Shown piece after piece: positions 7,985 to 13,626 of a stretch of DNA of 18,112 bases (its first letter is position 1; the number at the start of each line of letters is the position of its first letter). The position numbers were made by a program, and so were the translations under genes. The DNA comes from Candidatus Gottesmanbacteria bacterium CG_4_10_14_0_8_um_filter_37_24 (GTDB lineage Bacteria; Patescibacteriota; Microgenomatia; 2-02-FULL-39-11). Below the pieces are notes generated by a model, which saw only the letters and a program-made list of their open reading frames with translations, did not search any database and was not told the origin of the DNA. The stretch lies in the NCBI GenBank assembly GCA_002785215.1, contig PFMK01000042.1, positions 1 through 18,112 of the forward strand, written 5' to 3'.

Positions 7985-8321
7985 ATGATGATTTTTAATT
8001 GAAGCTCCTAGAGCTATAACCCTCGGAAACTTACAATAATATTTATAGGTAATCTGTAACCATAGCTCAAATCCGTCCGAGACCCCGATTAAATCGGGGC
8101 GTAGAAGGATTAAAACAGAAGTTAATTAATATTTCTAATAAATCCAGACATATTTATCAAAAGTATTATAGATAAATAACTCTGTTCTTACAATCAGATA
8201 GTACTAATATGCTGTTACGATATTTTCCCCACTAATTTTTTCTTTATTAATCATCATTTGATATTTTTTCATAAATATTGCAAACTAGAATTAAGACTTA
8301 ATTTTCTTTATATTTAAAGAA
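7985..8321. other. Gene-free divergent intergenic region
   Basis: No coding sequence or known RNA is seen. The stretch holds a small hairpin AGCTC/GAGCT (8003-8007/8011-8015), the 17-base near-palindrome at 8083-8099 enclosed by an outer AATCC/GGATT pairing (8070-8074/8107-8111), and an AT-rich 8-bp inverted repeat TATTTATC/GATAAATA (8151-8158/8171-8178) of unknown use. Divergent promoters for the genes on either side must lie here. A TATATT box (8309-8314), 7 bases before the L,D-transpeptidase ATG, is the best candidate on the plus strand. Confidence 0.5.
8083..8099. repeat. 17-base near-palindrome, copy 1
   Basis: CCCCGATTAAATCGGGG forms a 7-bp perfect stem. The same 17 bases occur at 13204-13220, and the reverse complement at 13520-13536, both inside the RNase P RNA gene. 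A GC-rich palindrome repeated three times in this AT-rich window suggests a dispersed palindromic element. Confidence 0.7.
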
Positions 8322-9008
8322 ATGAATAAAGTGAATAATAAACACATTTCATTATTTATTGTTAACCTCCTGATGGTAACTTGGATATTTGTCCTTACTC
8401 CCTGGATTATCTCACCAAATGCTAATATCAATTTTGAGAATATAAATGGTAATTATGAAGCAAATAAACAAGTTGCTATTTTTAACAATGAATATATTCA
8501 AGTTCCATCATCTCTGGCACAAGAAAAGACTAATCTGCCTGTTTTAGGACAGACAACTATCCCTAAAAGGATAGAAGTTGATCTAACCAATCAAAGACTA
8601 TATGCATATGAAGGAAATATTCTAGTTTATAATTTCCTTATTTCTTCAGGCAAATGGGGGAAAACTCCAACAGGGGTATTTAGAATATGGATTAAACTAA
8701 GATATACGAAAATGGAAGGCGGTTCAAAAACTCTCGGTACTTACTATAATCTTCCAAACGTACCTTATACCATGTTCTTTTATAATAATAATGTACCTAA
8801 ATATGTCGGATATGGTATACATGCTGCTTATTGGCATAATAATTTTGGACACCCCATGTCACATGGATGTATCCATATGAAAACAGAAGAAGCAGGACTC
8901 CTGTATGATTGGGCACTACCTGATACAAAAGGTAAATCTGTTATACATGCATCAGAAAACAACCCCGGAACGGAAATATTCATCTACGGCAATCCCCCGA
9001 CTGTATAA
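8322..9008 (+). CDS. Exported L,D-transpeptidase (YkuD domain)
   Basis: The protein, 228 aa, is predicted to cross-link or modify peptidoglycan stem peptides outside the membrane. One hydrophobic segment at residues 8-31 is a signal anchor or signal peptide. A linker follows, and the YkuD domain starts at about residue 83 with IEVDLTNQRLYAYEG, a typical first strand. The active site is complete: GIHAAYW carries His167, and SHGCIHM (180-186) carries the catalytic Cys183 with His181. GKTPTGVF (113-120) is also a family hallmark. Length is normal for a single-domain enzyme. No Shine-Dalgarno sequence is present; a TATATT box 7 bases upstream of the ATG would give an almost leaderless message. 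It precedes hypC by 44 bases, but a promoter in that gap suggests that it is not part of the hydrogenase maturation operon. Confidence 0.9.
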   Translation: MNKVNNKHISLFIVNLLMVTWIFVLTPWIISPNANINFENINGNYEANKQVAIFNNEYIQVPSSLAQEKTNLPVLGQTTIPKRIEVDLTNQRLYAYEGNILVYNFLISSGKWGKTPTGVFRIWIKLRYTKMEGGSKTLGTYYNLPNVPYTMFFYNNNVPKYVGYGIHAAYWHNNFGHPMSHGCIHMKTEEAGLLYDWALPDTKGKSVIHASENNPGTEIFIYGNPPTV

Positions 9009-9019
9009 ATAGCTATTAT

Positions 9020-9048
9020 TTAACAAACTACCTTTGTGTTATTATATT
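9020..9048 (+). promoter_or_regulatory. Promoter of the hypC operon, possibly leaderless
   Basis: TTAACA (9020-9025) and TATATT (9043-9048) have an ideal 17-base spacer. Only 4 bases separate the -10 box from the hypC ATG at 9053, so transcription would start at or within the start codon. There is no Shine-Dalgarno sequence, which fits a leaderless message. Confidence 0.5.
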
Positions 9049-9052
9049 AGTC

Positions 9053-9259
9053 ATGTGTTTTACAATTCCTTTAAAAGTAATAAAAGTAACCGATCGTCAA
9101 GCTCATCTTGAGAATGGTAAAATTGTTAAACTTGATAAAGATATCAACGTAAAAAAAGGAGAATATCTACGAATCATAGGAAATATTGCAGTAGATAGGA
9201 TATCCAAATTCCAGGGTTTAAAAATAAGACAATTAATTCAAAAAATGAAATTTGAGTAA
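9053..9259 (+). CDS. hypC: Hydrogenase maturation chaperone HypC/HupF family
   Basis: This 68-aa protein is a small HypC. In [NiFe] hydrogenase assembly HypC works with HypD to carry the Fe(CN)2CO group and hands it to the large-subunit precursor; the essential residue is Cys2. The protein begins MCFTIPLKVIKV, the typical MCxxxPxKV start with Cys2, and continues with short beta strands and VKKGEYLRIIGNIAVDRIS (residues 33-51), the equivalent of the usual VGDYVLVHAGFAI segment. The usual histidine of VHxG is absent here, replaced by I-I-G-N. It is shorter than E. coli HypC (90 aa) but normal at the start. It is followed after 2 bases by the EamA gene, and two more genes overlap downstream, ending in a hydrogenase maturation protease, so its partner is surely the hydrogenase encoded opposite. 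Confidence 0.85.
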   Translation: MCFTIPLKVIKVTDRQAHLENGKIVKLDKDINVKKGEYLRIIGNIAVDRISKFQGLKIRQLIQKMKFE

Positions 9260-9261
9260 AT

Positions 9262-10158
9262 ATGAATAATAATCAAATTAAAGGAATATCTTTTGCCCTA
9301 ATTACTGCAATAATCTCTGGTATTGCCATTTTTTACAACAAAATTATTATAGTATCGGGCATTGAGCCTCTTACCTTAAATATCTTGAAAAATAGCGGGT
9401 CTGCAATAATATTATCCTTTCTTCTTATAACTTCCTCGACCAAACAAGATATTTTAAAGCTAAAAAGGAACGACTGGGCTAAATTATTCCTTATTGCCTT
9501 ATTGGGAGGGAGTTTACCATTTATTCTGTATTTTGAAGGTTTAAAACATGTCTCTGTGGCAAATGCAAATCTGATACATAAGACTCTATTTATCTGGGTG
9601 GCTGCTATGGCAATTCCAATACTGGGTGAAAGATTAAGCTTTATTCAAGTCTTGGGATATATTCTGCTTGTCTGGGGTAACATCTTTTTTAGTAACACAA
9701 TTAATTTCCCAATCGGGCATGGAGAATTGTTGATTTTCTCTGCAACTATCCTTTGGTCCTTGGAAAATATCATTGCAAAATTCGCTTTAAAAAATATTGA
9801 TCCAAAAATCGTCGGGTGGGCAAGAATGTTTTTAGGAATATTTATTCTTGGGTTATTTGCTATCTCACAAAATAAATTAAACCTGATTTTTAATGTTAAC
9901 CCAAGATATATTTTACCTATTGGGGTAAGTTCCATTCTCCTTGCTTCTTACGTAACATCATATTTCAAAGCCTTAAAATTTGCACCAGCAACATTGGTTA
10001 CTTCCATTTTGATTCTCGCAACCCCTGTTACTAATATTCTCTATTCCGTATTTATTCTTCATAATTTACCACAATCAACGTTTATCAGCTCTCTATTTAT
10101 ACTTGGTGGTATTATTCTTATTGTTCCTTTGGCAAAAAAAATGAATATCCAAAAATGA
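9262..10158 (+). CDS. EamA/DMT-superfamily transporter
   Basis: A 298-aa membrane protein with ten hydrophobic helices in two five-helix halves, the layout of the drug/metabolite transporter superfamily (EamA repeats). The first half begins GISFALITAIISGIAIFYNK and ends near residue 140; the second starts at GHGELLIFSATILWSLENIIAKFAL, the typical start of an EamA repeat. The C-terminal helix ends in a Lys-rich tail. Substrates of this family range widely (amino acids, sugars, purines, metals) and cannot be read from the sequence. The gene starts 2 bases after hypC and its TGA stop overlaps the next ATG (ATGA), so it is translated with the hydrogenase maturation genes. A role in supplying a metal or cofactor is possible but is inference only. 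Confidence 0.85.
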   Translation: MNNNQIKGISFALITAIISGIAIFYNKIIIVSGIEPLTLNILKNSGSAIILSFLLITSSTKQDILKLKRNDWAKLFLIALLGGSLPFILYFEGLKHVSVANANLIHKTLFIWVAAMAIPILGERLSFIQVLGYILLVWGNIFFSNTINFPIGHGELLIFSATILWSLENIIAKFALKNIDPKIVGWARMFLGIFILGLFAISQNKLNLIFNVNPRYILPIGVSSILLASYVTSYFKALKFAPATLVTSILILATPVTNILYSVFILHNLPQSTFISSLFILGGIILIVPLAKKMNIQK

Positions 10159-10889
10159 ATGCGAACGGACTCAATCTTTGTCTAAGATACGCTTTTCCTC
10201 CTAATTCTCTTTCCCTTTGCGGTCCGGAAAGAAACAAAGACCTTCAATATTATTCTGAAAATACGTCTATCGATCAGGGAACAGAAGATCTCCTGTCACA
10301 ATTTTCTACCCTATACCCTTACCTATCCTTCATCGCTTATGAAAATAATTTTCGTGATCCATTTCATCCGGAAGTCGTGGAAGCATACTGGTTGGGAAAT
10401 TATTATCTTACAAATATTTCCATGACAAATTTTTCCAGATATTTAAAAGATACGCTCTGTTTAAAGAAAAGTTTAAGTTTTAAAATATTTAATAATTTAC
10501 TCGAAAAAATCCCCAAAGGAGCAATTCCTTCACATGCATTCCACGTTTTAAACGTCTATATAAGAACCGGTAATGTAAACAACCCCCACACGATAAACAC
10601 TATGGATTCTTGCATGATCAAATGGGGATTTATAAGAAAAATCCTCCATAATTCATTAATTATTGAGACTGAACCCTTGGAAGTTAAAAATTATAAAATA
10701 GTTTTAGGTCCTCCGGTTTTAAGAAACATCCTTTGTTTTAATAACGATATCCCTAAGTACAAATTGAAGGAAGGGGATTTTATTTCCTTTCATTGGGGTC
10801 AATTCTGTGAAAAAATAAACAGGAAAAAACTTATTAACCTCCGGTTTTATACCAATCTATCAATTAAATTGGCAAATCAAAAAACATGA
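10155..10889 (+). CDS. DUF6390-like protein with C-terminal HypC-like domain
   Basis: The 244-aa protein appears to belong to DUF6390, a family of unknown function that I associate with hydrogenase genes in CPR bacteria; this is from memory. Two parts are visible. Residues 1-145 are a soluble helical domain with conspicuous motifs: LCLRYAFPPNSLSLCGPE (8-25), FHPEVVEAYWLGN (70-82) and PSHAFHVLNVY (125-135). Residues about 150-235 read like HypC: DSCMIKWGFIRKI with Cys153 in the place of HypC Cys2, strands NSLIIETEPL, then LKEGDFISFHWGQFCEKIN (204-222), closely matching the HypC pattern V-G-D-x-V-x-V-H-x-G-F-A with His213 kept. I infer a maturation factor combining an unknown domain with an iron-cofactor carrier domain. 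It overlaps the genes on both sides by 4 bases (ATGA). Confidence 0.7.
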   Translation: MNANGLNLCLRYAFPPNSLSLCGPERNKDLQYYSENTSIDQGTEDLLSQFSTLYPYLSFIAYENNFRDPFHPEVVEAYWLGNYYLTNISMTNFSRYLKDTLCLKKSLSFKIFNNLLEKIPKGAIPSHAFHVLNVYIRTGNVNNPHTINTMDSCMIKWGFIRKILHNSLIIETEPLEVKNYKIVLGPPVLRNILCFNNDIPKYKLKEGDFISFHWGQFCEKINRKKLINLRFYTNLSIKLANQKT

Positions 10890-11284
10890 GCGTAGCGAAT
10901 CAAATAATCTATATACTAGGAAATAAATCAGTTCACAACGACTCTCAAGTATATAAAATACTCCCTTATCTTAAGAAAAAATTCCCTTTGATTTCATTTG
11001 TTCCATTTGATCCGACTGAAGATATACCTGAAATTGAAATGCAGCGAGTTATTATTTTGGACATGGTAAAAAACATCAAAGAGGTCAAGTTATTCAAAGA
11101 TATTAATCAATTTATTTTATCTCCCAGATTTTCGACGCATGATTTTGACCTTCCGCTTTTTCTGGGAATATTAAAAAAATTAGGTAAAGTAATAAACCTA
11201 GACATTATTGGAATTCCTGAGACTGACGATCATAATAAAAATTTGTTTGAGGTAGTAAGAATGATTAAGTCCATTGGACTTTAA
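10886..11284 (+). CDS. [NiFe] hydrogenase maturation protease (HycI/HybD family)
   Basis: The 132-aa protein should cut the C-terminal propeptide off the large subunit once nickel is inserted. The family pattern is visible: the first strand and loop IIYILGNKSVHNDSQV (7-22) correspond to GNxLxxDDGxG, with Asp19 as first metal ligand; IILDMVKN (56-63) supplies Asp59; and FSTHDFDLPLFLGILKKLG (82-100) supplies His85. IIGIPETDD near the end corresponds to the usual G-I-x-P strand. The protein is slightly shorter than E. coli HycI (156 aa). Motif 1 is atypical, with HND in place of DDG. The ATG overlaps the upstream stop by 4 bases, so translation is coupled. The 3' end overlaps the large-subunit gene on the other strand by 20 bases. 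Confidence 0.85.
   Translation: MSVANQIIYILGNKSVHNDSQVYKILPYLKKKFPLISFVPFDPTEDIPEIEMQRVIILDMVKNIKEVKLFKDINQFILSPRFSTHDFDLPLFLGILKKLGKVINLDIIGIPETDDHNKNLFEVVRMIKSIGL
11265..11284. other. Convergent 3' overlap, quasi-palindromic
   Basis: The protease gene (plus) and the hydrogenase large-subunit gene (minus) share these 20 bases, including both TAA stops (11282-11284 and 11267-11265). The core AAGTCC-ATT-GGACTT (11267-11281) is a 6-bp hairpin on either strand. No T-run follows on either side, so a standard intrinsic terminator is not seen. On the minus strand the overlap covers only codons of the propeptide after His420. Confidence 0.8.
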
Positions 11285-12548
11285 GAAAATGTGAGGCGCA
11301 ACTCATGCACGGATCATATGATCTTATAATTTTTTCCGCTTCATTCTCTAAAAACTTTTTATTTTTATCTAAATTTTCACTGAAAAATTGATAAAGTGAT
11401 TTTTCTATCCCTATCTGATTTTGCCCCGTAGGCACTACTATCTCTCCTTTAACTACCTTTCCATTTTCATCAACGTCCAATTTATAATACAAAGTCCCTC
11501 TCGGTGCCTCTATAACCCCTATACCTGTACCTTTTTTTCTTATGATTAAAGGAGGTTTTTCTTTTTCTATTTTTAGTACTTTCAAAATATCTATTGACGA
11601 ATCAATTGCATGAAGTATCTCAATTGCTTGGGCGAGGTTATTATGAAATATGTTTTTTGAAGGAAAGAGTTCCAAGGCGTCTGATGTATCCTTCTTAGTG
11701 CGCTCATTAAGTTTGTTTTTCCCTAAATTCATTCTTGCTATGGCACCGATCATATGCACCTTACCAGAAAATTTATATCCTGACGCTTGTGAATAGGGTA
11801 TAACAATATGATCCAAATATTGACCAAAATTTTCTTCTGTGAATTTTTCTCCGTTGGAACTATGAATTTCCCCACTTAGAAAAGAATAGGACTCATCTAT
11901 CATTGCGATATAATTTATATCCCTTTCAAGCTTAAAACCGCATTTGGTAAAGATGTTAATCAATCTTATTACTGCAGAACGGGATTTTTCCAATTCCATA
12001 ATTATGCTATCAAATTCTGAAGGTAACGGAAGTTTGATAAAACCTCCAATCGTTAGAAAAGGAGCATGAACGCTTCTCCCTCCAATTGCTTTCCCGAGCA
12101 GATTCCCTGCAGCCTTGACGGTAAAAACATCATGAAGAATTTGATGCTCATAAGGATTTTTTTCGTCAAGTTCAAGAACATTATCAATTCCAAAAATATC
12201 GGGTAACACAAAAACATACAGATGAAGAGCATGATCCCTAATATTTAATCCATAGTTCACTAACTGTCTAAGTAATATAGTTTGTCTGGATGGTATAATA
12301 CCCAACGCGTTTTCTGCGGCTTTAATAGCACAAAGAAGATGGGCATTAGAACAAGTTCCGCAAATCCTGGCACAAAGTTGCGGGATAGAGATTATATCCT
12401 TTCCTTTTATCGCTTGGGTGTAAAATCTCTTAAATTCTGTAATACTGAATTTGAAATCAGTGATTCGATTATTCTTCACTTTAACAAAAAGGCTTCCCTT
12501 TCCTTCGATCTTAGATATTTCATCAATTTTCAAGTCAAAAGTATGCAT
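11265..12548 (-). CDS. [NiFe] hydrogenase large (catalytic) subunit, group 3-like
   Basis: This 427-aa protein carries the nickel-iron active site. Motif L1 is ARICGTCSNAH (60-70; Cys63, Cys66, His70) and motif L2 is SYDPCMSCASH (410-420; Cys414, Cys417), so all four metal-binding cysteines are present. KIEG near residue 14 and GGRSVHAPFLTIGGFIKLP in the middle are also family hallmarks. The DPCxxCxxH form of L2 and the soluble character place it with group 3 (F420- or NAD(P)-linked bidirectional enzymes), not the membrane-bound group 4, whose L2 usually ends in Arg. Seven residues, FLKVQWT, follow His420 and form the propeptide to be removed by the maturation protease encoded opposite. The gene begins 5 bases after the small-subunit stop on the same strand. 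No electron-transfer subunit (diaphorase or ferredoxin-like) is encoded nearby. Confidence 0.92.
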   Translation of the reverse strand: MHTFDLKIDEISKIEGKGSLFVKVKNNRITDFKFSITEFKRFYTQAIKGKDIISIPQLCARICGTCSNAHLLCAIKAAENALGIIPSRQTILLRQLVNYGLNIRDHALHLYVFVLPDIFGIDNVLELDEKNPYEHQILHDVFTVKAAGNLLGKAIGGRSVHAPFLTIGGFIKLPLPSEFDSIIMELEKSRSAVIRLINIFTKCGFKLERDINYIAMIDESYSFLSGEIHSSNGEKFTEENFGQYLDHIVIPYSQASGYKFSGKVHMIGAIARMNLGKNKLNERTKKDTSDALELFPSKNIFHNNLAQAIEILHAIDSSIDILKVLKIEKEKPPLIIRKKGTGIGVIEAPRGTLYYKLDVDENGKVVKGEIVVPTGQNQIGIEKSLYQFFSENLDKNKKFLENEAEKIIRSYDPCMSCASHFLKVQWT

Positions 12549-12553
12549 AATTA

Positions 12554-13045
12554 TTATTTTTGTTTATTAGTAATACCAAATTCGCATAAATATTTATTGA
12601 TCACTTTTAAAAAAACCTCTTCATTCATCGGACAACCCGGAACCATATCATCAACCATAACCACATCGGATATTTTTTTAACTTTGTCTAAGTATGCAAA
12701 ACGAATAAGGAAAGGGGATAATTCTGACTTGATTTTCTCATCGAACATATTTCTTTGTACCGAAGGCATACCGATAATCGCACAAGATCCTACCGCCACT
12801 AGTTTTTTTGCCTTCCTTCTGATACTTTTGAGTTTCTCTTCCTGTAAAACAGAGGTAATAGCTCCCTCAATAAAAGCTACGTCAAGATTGTCTACATCTT
12901 CTTTTTTCTGCATTACAAGAATCGATCTAAAATCGATCTCGTTTTTCCATTTTTGATAATGACTGTTCAATAGTTCTGTGAAAATGATGGTAGAATCTTC
13001 AGAACAGGAAAAAGAAAACCATCCCACTTTTAGTTTTTTTAACAT
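12554..13045 (-). CDS. [NiFe] hydrogenase small subunit, minimal, altered proximal cluster site
   Basis: At 163 aa this is a minimal small subunit, limited to the NuoB/20-kDa-like domain that binds the proximal [4Fe-4S] cluster next to the active site; there is no domain for medial and distal clusters. Recognisable parts are KVGWFSFSCSEDSTIIF (6-22) in the place of the usual F-T-x-C-x-G-C loop, DVAFIEGAI (55-63), VAVGSCAIIGMPS (84-95, Cys88) and DDMVPGCPMNEE (132-143, Cys138). Family members hold the cluster with CxxC plus these two cysteines. Here the first loop reads C14-S-E-D17-S18, so only three cysteines are in place and Asp17 or a serine would have to act as fourth ligand. It is the first gene of the hydrogenase operon, with a good promoter ending 6 bases before the ATG and no Shine-Dalgarno sequence. 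Confidence 0.88.
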   Translation of the reverse strand: MLKKLKVGWFSFSCSEDSTIIFTELLNSHYQKWKNEIDFRSILVMQKKEDVDNLDVAFIEGAITSVLQEEKLKSIRRKAKKLVAVGSCAIIGMPSVQRNMFDEKIKSELSPFLIRFAYLDKVKKISDVVMVDDMVPGCPMNEEVFLKVINKYLCEFGITNKQK

Positions 13046-13051
13046 AAGAAT

Positions 13052-13080
13052 AAAATAACCTTATTTTTTCTTCACGTCAA
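13052..13080 (-). promoter_or_regulatory. Promoter of the hydrogenase structural operon, possibly leaderless
   Basis: On the minus strand TTGACG (13080-13075) and TATTTT (13057-13052) are separated by exactly 17 bases. The ATG at 13045 lies 6 bases after the -10 box, at the expected transcription start, so the message is probably leaderless. This is the best -35 match in the window. Confidence 0.6.
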
Positions 13081-13167
13081 TCATTTCTTTAAGCCATCTA
13101 CACGGAATTCATAATTAATCATTAGGGGCATTGATTCTATTGATTTTTTCATCAAACGTACGAATCA

Positions 13168-13176
13168 TGGTATAAT
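13168..13176 (+). promoter_or_regulatory. Extended -10 promoter of rnpB
   Basis: TGGTATAAT is a perfect TGnTATAAT box. The -35 position, 17 bases upstream, reads TTCATC (13148-13153), a weak match. The expected start is 13181-13184, at the 5' end of helix P1 of RNase P RNA. Confidence 0.7.
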
Positions 13177-13203
13177 ACGTTGCTTACAGTAGCCGGATAA
13201 TCA

Positions 13204-13220
13204 CCCCGATTAAATCGGGG
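13204..13220. repeat. 17-base near-palindrome, copy 2 (within rnpB, P3 position)
   Basis: The sequence is identical over 17 bases to 8083-8099. It forms the hairpin between P2 and the CR-I segment, which is where helix P3 lies in bacterial RNase P RNA. Confidence 0.75.
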
Positions 13221-13519
13221 AGGAAAGTCCAGACCGCAGAAAGCAAGGGACTCGCGGTAACGCGTGACTCTGCCTTTTTTCAAAAAAAGGTTGGGCTGGT
13301 GACTTGTTTTCGAAAGAAAATAGGTACGATCCTTGAATTAACAAGGTGAGAGAGCAACAGTGACGAAAGTTGGTCTAAATCCCAAATATTTTGGGACAAG
13401 ATTAACAAGTGAAACGGGCAATCCCACCTGCGGCAATCTCCGACAGAACCGAGTAAGACGGAAGCTTTCCTGAGTTTATCCACACTTTCGTGGGTAATGC
13501 GGTTCCAAGTTAGAGAGCA

Positions 13520-13536
13520 CCCCGATTTAATCGGGG
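13520..13536. repeat. 17-base near-palindrome, copy 3 (within rnpB, inverted)
   Basis: CCCCGATTTAATCGGGG is the exact reverse complement of copies 1 and 2. It forms a peripheral hairpin in the 3' third of the RNase P RNA. Copies 2 and 3 could in principle also pair with one another. Confidence 0.75.
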
Positions 13537-13626
13537 CAGTAGGATGAGAAAATCATCAACTGAGAGAAATGATTATCTAGAAACAGAATCTGGCTTACGA
13601 GCTGCTGTAGGCAATTCTTTTTGGAA

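Larger units (their letters stand above)
13180..13614 (+). ncRNA. rnpB: RNase P RNA (bacterial)
   Basis: This RNA is the catalytic part of RNase P, which trims the 5' ends of tRNA precursors. The two universal segments are plain: GAGGAAAGTCC (13220-13230, CR-I) and ACAGAATCTGGCTTA (13583-13597, CR-V). Helix P1 forms between 13180-13193 and 13601-13614 (14 positions with G-U pairs), and P2 between AGCCGGAT (13191-13198) and ATCTGGCT (13588-13595). AGAGAGCAACAGTGACGAAA (13349-13368) fits the conserved P10/P11 region. The RNA is about 435 bases. P1 followed by TTCTTTTT (13615-13622) may serve as terminator, since the convergent AI-2E-family gene ends only a few bases later. The hairpin at the P3 position (13204-13220) and another near the 3' side (13520-13536) are inverted copies of the dispersed 17-base palindrome. 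Confidence 0.93.

Noticed and set aside
12282..12956. Long plus-strand frame (224 codons) opposite the hydrogenase genes
   Set aside because: The minus strand encodes clear hydrogenase subunits with their metal-binding motifs; the plus-strand translation has no domain and spans the junction of two genes.
11265..13045. Membrane-bound group 4 hydrogenase or complex I fragment
   Set aside because: The large subunit ends in DPCxxCxxH with a propeptide and there are no antiporter-like membrane subunits; a soluble group 3-like enzyme fits better.
13443..13463. Possible RNase P RNA 3' end at a GACAGAACCGAGTAAGAC segment
   Set aside because: It resembles the CR-V segment, but the full match ACAGAATCTGGCTTA with P1 and P2 partners lies at 13583-13614, so the RNA extends to there.
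13280..13483. Open reading frame of 67 codons on the minus strand
   Set aside because: It lies wholly inside the RNase P RNA gene and its translation has no recognisable features.
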